Shown here in pieces: positions 35,719 to 43,187 of a stretch of 64,000 nt of DNA. Each line of letters opens with the position of its first letter. The first letter of the stretch is position 1. Under the pieces are notes generated by a model. That model was not told the origin of the DNA. It made no database searches and saw only the letters and a program-made list of their open reading frames with translations. A program made the position numbers and the translations under genes. The stretch lies in the NCBI GenBank assembly GCA_938092135.1, contig CALLJL010000013.1, positions 1-64,000 of the forward strand. The letters run 5' to 3'. The stretch comes from an uncultured bacterium (GTDB taxonomy: Bacteria > Acidobacteriota > Aminicenantia > Aminicenantales > CALLJL01).

Positions 35719-36510
35719 TTAAAAGAGAGCTTTTTCTTCCAAATGAAAGGCACGGAAAGGTAATTGACGTCTAAGGAAGTATCTTTTTTTTAGGAAAGAT
35801 GACCAAGGAGGCTGGTAAAATACGACAAAACATCCCTTTTTAAAAGCAAACTCAATCAATTCAATCCCTTTGCTTTCATCTTCAACATGAATTACCAGGC
35901 GAAGGGGGTGACGAGGAAAAGATCGAAGAAGCTCTTCGAGCTCATTCTTCTGGCTCATATCAAAGAAACGATCTGATAAATGAATCCAGGCCATCTCTTT
36001 AGCTAGCTGATTCAACCAGGTTTCAATCGGTCCATAATGATAATAAACAAACCAAGAGCGGCCCCGATGGCAACAATTAGCCAGCTGACCCAAGGCTTCA
36101 GAGTCGAGGGTTTTGTTTTGGCCAGAAATATGAAGATCAACCCCGCATCTTCCAAGGTGCTGGAGAGCGGAATATATCTCCCATAATTTTTCTCCGGTTT
36201 CCCTATCTTTATAGGCAAAGATAATCGGTTGTCCAAATCTTTTGGCTACTTTATTCAATAAGAGAAGCTCAGACCAGGAACGGTCAGCTTCAGGCGAGCT
36301 GACAATAAGGCTTTTTTTTGTGGACAGCCATTCAAGTTGAGAAAGAGAAAAACAGCCGGTATCGATGAGAATAAAGGTCTTCTTCCTCGCTGAAAGCCAT
36401 TGAGCAAGATCTAAGGCTTCTACCCAGGAAATCTGATCATCTCTCATAATTATTCTCTTTCTGGTTAAAAGCTTATCTTTAAAATCAACTTCAAGAATAA
36501 GCTGGCTCAT
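35719..36510 (-). CDS. Protein of unknown function, 263 residues
   Basis: I do not recognise a family. The sequence is soluble with no signal peptide; alternating beta and alpha segments (TFILIDTG, SLIVSSPE, PIIFAYKD, LRLVIHVED, CFVVFYQPPW) suggest an alpha/beta, perhaps barrel-like, fold. A motif HISGQNKTLDSEALGQL and several Trp/Tyr-rich stretches (SWFVYYHYG) stand out. It lies 109 bases upstream of the V-ATPase operon on the same strand and is divergent from queC, 133 bases away. Confidence 0.7.
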   Translation of the reverse strand: MSQLILEVDFKDKLLTRKRIIMRDDQISWVEALDLAQWLSARKKTFILIDTGCFSLSQLEWLSTKKSLIVSSPEADRSWSELLLLNKVAKRFGQPIIFAYKDRETGEKLWEIYSALQHLGRCGVDLHISGQNKTLDSEALGQLANCCHRGRSWFVYYHYGPIETWLNQLAKEMAWIHLSDRFFDMSQKNELEELLRSFPRHPLRLVIHVEDESKGIELIEFAFKKGCFVVFYQPPWSSFLKKRYFLRRQLPFRAFHLEEKALF

Positions 36511-36605
36511 CTTTACCTCGAAAGTCTATAATATGGCAGAAATTAATTTCTCTGTAAAGATTCATAAAGATAAAAAAATAACGGCGACTAAAATTCTTAA
36601 CTTGC

Positions 36606-36628
36606 ATAGGCAGTGAACTTTTGCCTAT
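36606..36628 (+). promoter_or_regulatory. Hairpin upstream of queC
   Basis: ATAGGCA (36606-36612), 9-base loop, TGCCTAT (36622-36628), ending 15 bases before the queC ATG. Arms are a perfect 7-bp inverted repeat. It does not carry the conserved bases I know for preQ1 riboswitches. It could be an operator or an RNA hairpin near the ribosome site. Confidence 0.4.
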
Positions 36629-36643
36629 TATGGAAAGAGAGAA

Positions 36644-37342
36644 ATGAAAGGAGTAGTTCTTTTTTCTGGCGGCCTTGATTCGACGACCCTGATTTATTGG
36701 GCTCTGTCTCAAGGTAAGAAAATTGAGGCTTTAAGCTTTGACTACGGTCAGCGTCACTTATTAGAAATAAAGATGGCCAGTCTTGTCTGCCAAAAGCTCG
36801 GGCTAAAGCATGAAATCATTAAAATAGACTTAGGCTCCATCGTCCACTCTGCCTTAACCGATTCGACTTTTGAAATTCCTAAATTTGGTTCGCCTATCGA
36901 GGGGAAGACCCAGGCTGGCCCCCCGCCAACATATGTTCCTTTCCGTAACGGTATTTTTATTTCCTTGGCAACAGCTTGGGCCGAAACAAGGTCAGTTGAA
37001 GAAATCCTCTGCGGCTTTCATGTCCTCGATTCTCCTGATTATCCGGACACAACCCAAAGCTTTGTTCAAGCCATGGAAGAGGCCATCAATCGGGGAACAA
37101 AGGCAGCCTTTGGGGGCTTCAGGTTTAAAATCATCTGCCCGTTCCTTGGCCTCAAAAAAGTTGATATTCTGCGCCTTGGTCTCAGTCTTGGAGCTGATTA
37201 TTCCTATTCTATCTCCTGTTACCGAGGACAGGAAGTTCCCTGTTTTGAATGTCCTGCCTGTTACTACCGTCAGCGGGCCTGGGAAGAATTAGGCGAGGAG
37301 GACCATCTACTTCGCCGTCTTAGAAAGGAAGGTAAGCTTTGA
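36644..37342 (+). CDS. queC: 7-cyano-7-deazaguanine synthase
   Basis: 232 residues. The PP-loop is FSGGLDSTT at the N-terminus, and the zinc site is the four-Cys cluster SCYRGQEVPCFECPAC near the C-terminus. It converts 7-carboxy-7-deazaguanine to preQ0 with ATP and ammonia, for queuosine in tRNA. First of queC-queD-queE; the next start overlaps its stop. Confidence 0.95.
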   Translation: MKGVVLFSGGLDSTTLIYWALSQGKKIEALSFDYGQRHLLEIKMASLVCQKLGLKHEIIKIDLGSIVHSALTDSTFEIPKFGSPIEGKTQAGPPPTYVPFRNGIFISLATAWAETRSVEEILCGFHVLDSPDYPDTTQSFVQAMEEAINRGTKAAFGGFRFKIICPFLGLKKVDILRLGLSLGADYSYSISCYRGQEVPCFECPACYYRQRAWEELGEEDHLLRRLRKEGKL

Positions 37343-37686
37343 GCTGGTTTCTCCGAGTCCGCGAGACTTTTCAGGCAGCCCATTTTTTAAAAGACTATGG
37401 TGGTAAATGCGAGCGAATTCATGGCCATACTTTCAAAGTGGAAGTAGTAGTTGAAATTAATGAACTCAATCCTCAAGGAATCGGGATAGACTTTGCGGAA
37501 ATTAAAAAAATCCTCAACGAAATTCTTCCCGACCATACTCATCTTAATGAAATTTATCCCTTTAATCCTTCAGCCGAAAACCTGGCTCGTCACTTTTATA
37601 CTCTGCTTAAATCGCGACTTCCGGTGGTCGAAGTAACTGTCTGGGAATCAGAGGATGCCGCGGCCACTTACACTGAAAATCGCTGA
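37339..37686 (+). CDS. queD: 6-carboxytetrahydropterin synthase
   Basis: 115 residues from a TTG start that overlaps the queC stop (TTGA), preceded by AGGAAGG. Zinc ligands are His in AAHF and HGH in IHGHTF; the catalytic Cys is in GGKCERIHGH; DHTHLNE and WESEDA follow. It converts dihydroneopterin triphosphate to 6-carboxytetrahydropterin. It overlaps queE by 32 bases in another frame. Confidence 0.93.
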   Translation: MSWFLRVRETFQAAHFLKDYGGKCERIHGHTFKVEVVVEINELNPQGIGIDFAEIKKILNEILPDHTHLNEIYPFNPSAENLARHFYTLLKSRLPVVEVTVWESEDAAATYTENR

Positions 37687-38284
37687 AATCTTTGCCTCTC
37701 TTCAGGGCGAAGGATTGAGGCAAGGGGAACCATCTATTTTTATCCGCTTCGCTGGTTGTAACCTTCGCTGTTCTTTCTGTGATACTAAATGGGCTTGGCG
37801 AGGCGGCGAGGAAATAACCCTTGAAGCTATTATGGCCAGAGTGCTTGATGAAAACAGGCATTTTCCCTGTTCCTGGGTTTGCCTGACTGGAGGCGAGCCT
37901 TTACTTCAACCTATATCATCTCTCATTCGGGTCTTAAAAAAGGCTGGATTCTATGTCCAGATTGAAACTAACGGCACCTTAGAACCAACAGGGGAAGCTG
38001 ATTGGTGGACGGTTTCTCCTAAACCACCTAATTATCTGCTTAAACCTGAATTTAGATTGAAGGCTAAGGAGCTTAAACTTGTAGTAACTCGGGACCTCAA
38101 CTTGAAAGTCATCGAGCAATTTAGAACCTTTCTTCCTTTAAAAACACCCATTATTCTCCAGCCACAGTCAGGCCGACGCTGGAGTGAGAGGAAAGCTCTT
38201 TCATTAATCAAACTTTGTCGACGCCAGGGACTCGAAAACCTCCGGCTCATGATTCAGCTTCATCGACATCTTGGAATCCCTTAA
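37655..38284 (+). CDS. queE: 7-carboxy-7-deazaguanine synthase (radical SAM)
   Basis: 209 residues. The N-terminal SLQGEG motif and the SAM-cluster motif CNLRCSFCDTKWAW (C-x3-C-x2-C) are typical of QueE, as is LTGGEPLLQ. It rearranges carboxytetrahydropterin to CDG. It is the last gene of the que operon on this strand; downstream, 38285-38393 leads into a convergent transporter gene with no clear terminator. Confidence 0.94.
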   Translation: MPRPLTLKIAEIFASLQGEGLRQGEPSIFIRFAGCNLRCSFCDTKWAWRGGEEITLEAIMARVLDENRHFPCSWVCLTGGEPLLQPISSLIRVLKKAGFYVQIETNGTLEPTGEADWWTVSPKPPNYLLKPEFRLKAKELKLVVTRDLNLKVIEQFRTFLPLKTPIILQPQSGRRWSERKALSLIKLCRRQGLENLRLMIQLHRHLGIP

Positions 38285-38393
38285 CTTTATTTCAAGCTGG
38301 AGCCGACTTTTCGAATCAAAATTTCGGCAGAGAATTTAGAAAAGTTAATGATTTAATTTTAAAGAAATTTAAGGGGGGTCTTAAATCTTTTAT

Positions 38394-39359
38394 TCAGGCT
38401 GAAGATGGTTTTTTATACCAACGCCGCCACCAGAGGCCAGATCGAGTAAGGGAGAAACCGAAAAGAACTACAAGCCCACCCAGGCCCTGAACGAGGCTGA
38501 TTCTTTCTTTCAAGGTAAAGTGAGCTGTGAGAATGGCCACAAGCGGAGTAAGGTAGCTATAAATAGCGGTGCGGCTATTACCCACGGACCGAAGCGATTT
38601 ATACCAAATAACAAAACTTATCCCTAAGGCAAGACCAAAGGAATAAATAAGGGCTATCCATCCTCTTAAAGATACAGTTTCAAAAGAAAAAGATTTAGCA
38701 TCAAGAAGTCCGAAAGGAAAATAAAGGAGCATGCCTGCGGTCATGGTCAGAGCAGCAAGCTTTGTTGGTGAAATTATCTGAAGAAATGGTCTTGAATAGA
38801 TGGTATAGGCTGCCCAGCTTAAATTAGCTAAAAGGATGAGGATATCTCCCCGCAGGGAGCTGGAGGTTAAAGAAAAACCGCCGCTTCTTTGGGTGATAAC
38901 TAAATAAAGACCGAAAAGGGAGACAAAAAGGCCAATCCAGCCAGGAGGAGATAATCGCTCATGGCGCAATAAAGTACTTAATAGGGCAATAAAAAGAGGG
39001 GAAGAAGTCATAATAAGAGAGGCATTAGAGGCCGTGGTCAAGCTGATTCCTTTGATAAAAAAAACCTGATAAAGAGTATTGCCAAGAAAGCCAATGAGGA
39101 TCAATGGAAATAGGGCTTTCGGAGGCACATTTAATTTTTCTCCTTCCGCCATGGTCAGCAATAAAAGAAATATGGAGGCGCCGGCCAATCGAAGAAAATT
39201 GAAAAAATGAGCTGGGAATTCCGTCAAGGCATATTTAACTACACTTAAATTTATCCCCCAGATAAAAACAGCAAGAAGCATGTAAAAATCACTCTTTTTC
39301 CATCGAGAAAAAAGTCCCTCGCCGTTCTCTTTTAAATCAAAATTATTTTCTCGTTTCAT
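38394..39359 (-). CDS. EamA/DMT-family transporter
   Basis: 321 residues with ten membrane helices in two EamA repeats (about 30-160 and 175-310). The repeat signature is seen in ALTEFPAHFFNFLRLAGASIF and in SYLTPLVAILTAHFTLKE. The substrate is unknown. It lies downstream of queF on the same strand and convergent with queE, so export or import of a queuosine-pathway compound is conceivable, but EamA proteins carry many substrates. Confidence 0.88.
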   Translation of the reverse strand: MKRENNFDLKENGEGLFSRWKKSDFYMLLAVFIWGINLSVVKYALTEFPAHFFNFLRLAGASIFLLLLTMAEGEKLNVPPKALFPLILIGFLGNTLYQVFFIKGISLTTASNASLIMTSSPLFIALLSTLLRHERLSPPGWIGLFVSLFGLYLVITQRSGGFSLTSSSLRGDILILLANLSWAAYTIYSRPFLQIISPTKLAALTMTAGMLLYFPFGLLDAKSFSFETVSLRGWIALIYSFGLALGISFVIWYKSLRSVGNSRTAIYSYLTPLVAILTAHFTLKERISLVQGLGGLVVLFGFSLTRSGLWWRRWYKKPSSA

Positions 39360-39447
39360 TTTTTACTTTATGATTCTGCTTTTCCCTGTTAAGGTAATAG
39401 TTTAATTCCCTATCCATAGAGAATGAAATTAAAGATTAGCTCGACTT

Positions 39448-39876
39448 TTAGCGAACTTTTTTTCTTTCTTTTGGCCGCGGATAAGTGGCTGTAATTATCG
39501 ATTTTATTCCACCTCTTGGATTAAATTCACCGATAACTGTCGCTCTTATTGGTTGACAAGCCCTAACAATATCTTCGAGAATCCGATTGACTGCATTTTC
39601 ATAAAAGATACCTAAATTTCGGTAGGCCAGAATGTACATTTTGAGCGATTTGAGTTCAAGGCAAAGATGCCTTGGTTCATAGATTATGGTAATCTTGCCA
39701 AAATCAGGTAGCCCCGTCTTGGGGCAGACTGAAGTATATTCGGGAATTTCAATTTTAATTTCATAGCCAGGAAACTGATTGACAAAGGTTTCAATTTCGG
39801 GGAGAGGAACATCTAGCCCAGCTTTGGCTTCCTTCTCTGTCATCCGAGGTGATTCTCTTCTCTCTTTTAAATTCAT
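39448..39876 (-). CDS. queF: NADPH-dependent preQ0 reductase, type I
   Basis: 142 residues. The nucleophile Cys is in YTSVCPKTGLPDFG; the QueF motif ELKSLKMYILAYRNLGIFYE and the C-terminal GEFNPRGGI fit. It reduces the nitrile of preQ0 to preQ1, the step after QueC. Single-domain (unimodular) length. Together with queCDE on the other strand it completes GTP-derived preQ1 synthesis except folE, which is not in this window. Confidence 0.95.
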   Translation of the reverse strand: MNLKERRESPRMTEKEAKAGLDVPLPEIETFVNQFPGYEIKIEIPEYTSVCPKTGLPDFGKITIIYEPRHLCLELKSLKMYILAYRNLGIFYENAVNRILEDIVRACQPIRATVIGEFNPRGGIKSIITATYPRPKERKKVR

Positions 39877-39990
39877 TATTTTATTTATTCACCTATAAAA
39901 AAGACTTGATTAAGTAAATTAATATAGCGCATTCTTCTGTTCTAAGCAATTAAATTCAATTTTCTGTCTTTTTTATAATGGCTTTTTTAA

Positions 39991-40030
39991 ATAACGAAAC
40001 CAATTCTTAGATAATGAAACCAATTCTTTT
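39991..40030. repeat. Tandem 20-base direct repeat between queF and the Cys-rich gene
   Basis: Two adjacent units, ATAACGAAACCAATTCTTAG and ATAATGAAACCAATTCTTTT, identical at 17 of 20 positions. The whole gap 39877-40164 is otherwise AT-rich without a gene. Tandem spacing of two turns of helix would suit an operator read from one DNA face. Confidence 0.5.
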
Positions 40031-40164
40031 ATAAATATAATTTCTTTTTTTAACCATAAAATCTTTTTAGCCTTAAGATTCCAATTAGCCTTGTCTTCTT
40101 CTCTCAATTAAGTTATTCTATGGCCTTAAATAAAATCAGCTAAAAGGAATTTAAAGAGGTAAAA

Positions 40165-40365
40165 ATGAGAGAATGTCAGGAAGAAAAAAATCTCCGTCGG
40201 TGTACCTGTACGTATGAACCCTGCCCGCGCAAGGGAATCTGCTGCGAATGCCTGGCCTATCACTGGCGGCATCGGGAATTACCTGGGTGTCTCTTTCCCC
40301 CGGCTGTGGAAAAAACCTATGATCGCTCCCTAGAGCGATTTCTATCGGTCTATCAGAAGCAATAG
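40165..40365 (+). CDS. Small cysteine-rich protein, DUF6485-like
   Basis: 66 residues with six Cys in CTCTYEPCPRKGICCECL plus one in PGCLFPP, followed by a short helical tail (VEKTYDRSLERFLSVYQ). The pattern matches the DUF6485 group of small proteins found in anaerobes. A metal site is likely. A clear GAGG ribosome site precedes the ATG. It lies 22 bases before a radical SAM gene, probably the same transcript. Function is unknown. Confidence 0.82.
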   Translation: MRECQEEKNLRRCTCTYEPCPRKGICCECLAYHWRHRELPGCLFPPAVEKTYDRSLERFLSVYQKQ

Positions 40366-40387
40366 GCGGTAATGAAATTTTAAAATA

Positions 40388-41386
40388 ATGTTTTTGAAAA
40401 AAAATATCGTTAAGCCGCCAGGAACGGATCAATTTATGCGTTTTATTTATGGTCCTGTTCTTTCCCGAAGGCTTGGCTTCTCCTTGGGAATCGACATCTT
40501 GCCCCCAAAGACATGCAATCTTGATTGTGTTTATTGCCAGCTTGGTCCAACCAATAAAAGGGTTGAGGTTAGACATTCCTATTTTCGAATTGAAGATATT
40601 ATCCAGGCTATAGAGAAAACCCTTCCTCATCTACCTAAGGTTGACTATCTGACCTTTTCCGGTTCGGGCGAACCAACTTTAAATTCTCATCTCGGGGAAT
40701 TGATCAAAAAAATAAAAAAAATAACTCCTAAACCTGTGGCTGTCCTGACCAACAGCCTTCTCTTAACCCAAAAAGAGGTTCGCCAGGAAGTTTCTTTGGC
40801 CGATCTAGTGGTACCTTCACTTGATGCGGCTGACCAATCGGTTTTTCTTAAGATTAATAGGCCATCGCCCTCGGTCCAAATTGATTTGATTATCGAAGGT
40901 CTGATCAAATTCAGGGAGGAGTATAAGGGGCAGATCTGGCTGGAGATAATGTTGGTGAAAGGTGTTAATGACCAGCATGAGCATCTTTTAAAATTAAAAG
41001 AAACTTTTATTAAAATCAGGCCGGACAAAATTCAGCTCAACACTGTTGTCCGACCTCCCGCTGAATCCTGGGTTGAACCTTTAGAAGAGGAAGAGCTTAT
41101 GGAAGTAGCAAAAATTTTTGGTCCCCCAGTAGAAATAGTAACTGAAACGAGAAAAAGGATTAATTTTGGTCCGAAGAATAATCTGGAAGCTGCGATTCTT
41201 TCCATCCTAAAAAGGAGACCAGCTACGGATGAGGAGCTGGCTTCTTTTCTCAATGAAAAACCAGCAAGAATTAAAGAAGCGATTCAGAAACTCCTGGCCC
41301 AGGAAAAGATAAAGGCTAGAAGGCATTATCATCGCCTCTTGTATGAATATTATCGGAGAGGGAAAAAAGATGAAGGGACCGGCTGA
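40388..41386 (+). CDS. Radical SAM protein with C-terminal winged helix
   Basis: 332 residues. The cluster motif is CNLDCVYCQLG (C-x3-C-x2-C) at about residue 43, in the COG0731-like group (FSGSGEPTL, IMLVKGVND). Residues 265-325 form a predicted winged helix (AAILSILKRRPATDEELASFL). An internal ATG at 40436 (RFIYGPVLSRRLG) is an alternative start. Its end overlaps the next gene by 17 bases. The substrate is unknown; RNA or small-molecule modification is possible. Confidence 0.85.
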   Translation: MFLKKNIVKPPGTDQFMRFIYGPVLSRRLGFSLGIDILPPKTCNLDCVYCQLGPTNKRVEVRHSYFRIEDIIQAIEKTLPHLPKVDYLTFSGSGEPTLNSHLGELIKKIKKITPKPVAVLTNSLLLTQKEVRQEVSLADLVVPSLDAADQSVFLKINRPSPSVQIDLIIEGLIKFREEYKGQIWLEIMLVKGVNDQHEHLLKLKETFIKIRPDKIQLNTVVRPPAESWVEPLEEEELMEVAKIFGPPVEIVTETRKRINFGPKNNLEAAILSILKRRPATDEELASFLNEKPARIKEAIQKLLAQEKIKARRHYHRLLYEYYRRGKKDEGTG

Positions 41387-41879
41387 TTTGGATAAAAATA
41401 AATTGCTTGATCTTCTCCGAGATGCAGCTCTTAACTGGCTGACCCATGATGGTCTGTGGTTTCGGGCCGTTGAGAAAGAATTTGGCCTGGAAACAGCTAT
41501 TCATCTGGATAAAAAAGCCTGGGAAAGATTCACTGTCATTGAAGCCAGGCGAATAATGAAAAGACTAAATCTTCCGGAGAATGGGGGAATACAAACCCTG
41601 GCTCAGGCCCTCAACTTCAGGCTTTATGCCCATATCAACGATCAAGCGATTATTGAAATGAGCCCATCTCACTGTGTTTTTGAAATGAGAACCTGTCGTG
41701 TCCAGGAGGCACGGAAGCGACAGGGATTGCCCGATTTTCCCTGTAAAGAAGTGGGTCTGATTGAATACGACGGTTTTGCCCGTACAATAGATCCAAGAAT
41801 AAAAACTAGCTGTCTCTTTTGTCCCCCTGATCCCCATCCTCCAGAAGCGTGGTGTCGCTGGGAGTTTCGTCTTGAATGA
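41370..41879 (+). CDS. Conserved protein, DUF6125-like
   Basis: 169 residues from ATG 41370 (GGAGAGGG upstream); a longer start at 41343 lacks a ribosome site. Cys residues group in SPSHCVFEMRTCRVQEARK, FPCKEVG, TSCLFCPPDPHPPEAWCRW, suggesting a metal or cluster site. The N-terminal part is helical (LDLLRDAALNWLTHDGLWFRAVEKEFG). I associate it with DUF6125, a family of unknown function. It is coupled to the radical SAM gene. Confidence 0.75.
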   Translation: MKGPADLDKNKLLDLLRDAALNWLTHDGLWFRAVEKEFGLETAIHLDKKAWERFTVIEARRIMKRLNLPENGGIQTLAQALNFRLYAHINDQAIIEMSPSHCVFEMRTCRVQEARKRQGLPDFPCKEVGLIEYDGFARTIDPRIKTSCLFCPPDPHPPEAWCRWEFRLE

Positions 41880-42034
41880 ATTAAGGCTCGGACAAGAAGA
41901 AGATTTTTATTTGCCTTTAGGGAATTTATCTTTTCAAAATTCAAGTTTTACCAAAGTAATTGAGTTTGAATCTAGAATTAAATTATTAATAAAAATTTTT
42001 TCTTATTTTAAAATTTAGGTGTCCTTAATTTTAA

Positions 42035-42061
42035 TTTTAAAAATGTTTGTGTCCCCATTTT
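42035..42061. repeat. Short dispersed repeat, GTGTCCCCATTTT family, copy 2
   Basis: TTTTAAAAATGTTTGTGTCCCCATTTT lies just before the ilvE ribosome site. A weaker relative, AGGTGTCCTTAATTTT, lies 20 bases upstream. It matches copy 1 at 10991-11019 in the same orientation on the + strand. Confidence 0.55.
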
Positions 42062-42073
42062 AAGGAGAAAATT

Positions 42074-43033
42074 ATGTTTGATACGAACCAATTTCCGAAG
42101 GCTAAAAAATACTGGTATAATGGTCAATTTTATGACTGGAACAATGCTTTAATTCACCCTATGACCCATGGCCTCCATTATGGCACTTCTGTTTTTGAAG
42201 GCATCAGGGCTTATCCCACAGCTAAGGGACCAGCCATTTTCCGACTTAATGAGCACATTGACCGTTTTCTCTATTCTGCTCAGGTGGCCAAAATGACTGT
42301 ACCCTGGTCAAGAGAAGAAATAATTAATGCTATTAAAGAGGTCGTCAAAGTGAATCAATTAAGCTCAGCTTATATTCGACCTCTTCTTTTTTATGCCTAT
42401 GGAAATTTAGGCCTCGTCCCCAAATTCTGTCCAGTTCATTTAGTTATTGGAGCCTGGGAATGGGGGGCTTATCTTGGCGATAGGGCTCATGAAGGCGTAA
42501 CCGTTTACATTCTGCCCCAGCGACGCCTTCACTGGAGCCAGCTGGATATGGCCGCCAAGTTGGGAGGTATGTATATTCAATCAACCATTTGCGGGCTAGA
42601 AGCGAGGCTCAAGGGAGCAGATGAAGCTGTTTTTCTTAATCTTGAGGGCCGAATAGCCGAGGGACCAGGAGAAAATATTTTCATTGTCAAAGATGGTATC
42701 CTAATAACGAATGATCGCCATGAATCAATCCTCGAAGGCATAACCAGGTCTTCTTTACTCAATATCGCCTCTGACCTTGGTCTGAAAACTTCTATTGCTC
42801 CTATTTCCAAGGAACAATTTCTCCAAGCCGACGAAGCCTTCTTTTGCGGAACAGCTGTCGAAATTGTGGCAATCACCAGGGTCATTGATGCCTCAGAAGA
42901 CGAGAGTTCCCCTAAGAAATATGTAATTGCCTCCGGCCAAGCTGGTCCAATTACCTTAAAATTAAAGGAGGCATATCATAAGATAGTAAGAGGCGAAAAT
43001 CCTGCCTATGAAAAATGGCTGACCTACCTTTAA
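42074..43033 (+). CDS. ilvE: Branched-chain amino acid aminotransferase
   Basis: 319 residues from ATG 42074, preceded by AAGGAG. A TTG start at 42047 would fall inside the repeat and is rejected. Fold-type IV PLP enzyme: GLHYGTSVFEGIRAY, the PLP Lys in MAAKLGGMYIQS, and EGPGENIFIVKDG. It transfers amino groups between glutamate and leucine, isoleucine or valine. The gene is followed by the repeat at 43036. Confidence 0.93.
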   Translation: MFDTNQFPKAKKYWYNGQFYDWNNALIHPMTHGLHYGTSVFEGIRAYPTAKGPAIFRLNEHIDRFLYSAQVAKMTVPWSREEIINAIKEVVKVNQLSSAYIRPLLFYAYGNLGLVPKFCPVHLVIGAWEWGAYLGDRAHEGVTVYILPQRRLHWSQLDMAAKLGGMYIQSTICGLEARLKGADEAVFLNLEGRIAEGPGENIFIVKDGILITNDRHESILEGITRSSLLNIASDLGLKTSIAPISKEQFLQADEAFFCGTAVEIVAITRVIDASEDESSPKKYVIASGQAGPITLKLKEAYHKIVRGENPAYEKWLTYL

Positions 43034-43035
43034 TA

Positions 43036-43121
43036 GGTGCCAGCTTATCATTTCACCTATTTTTTGGTACCTAATTTTGGTACCTAATTTTGGTGCCAAC
43101 TTACTCTTTCCCCTATTTTTC
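43036..43121 (-). repeat. REP-like dispersed repeat cluster, array 2 (inverted relative to array 1)
   Basis: Two 30-base direct units on the + strand, GGTGCCAGCTTATCATTTCA... (43036-43065) and GGTGCCAACTTACTCTTTCC... (43092-43121), are separated by two copies of TTTTGGTACCTAA. On the minus strand these read GTGAAATGATAAGCTGGCACCTATT, very close to GTGAAATAGGTAAGGCGGTACCTAAT in array 1 at 16.8 kb. It fills the space between convergent ilvE and the decarboxylase. Confidence 0.62.
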
Positions 43122-43187
43122 TTAACATATGATTATTCTTTCCCTCTTTTCCTATTTCTTTCTTTAAAACTGAAAGGAATAAATTAA

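Noticed and set aside
36511-36643. preQ1 riboswitch before queC
   Set aside because: The small hairpin lacks the conserved preQ1-I or preQ1-II bases.
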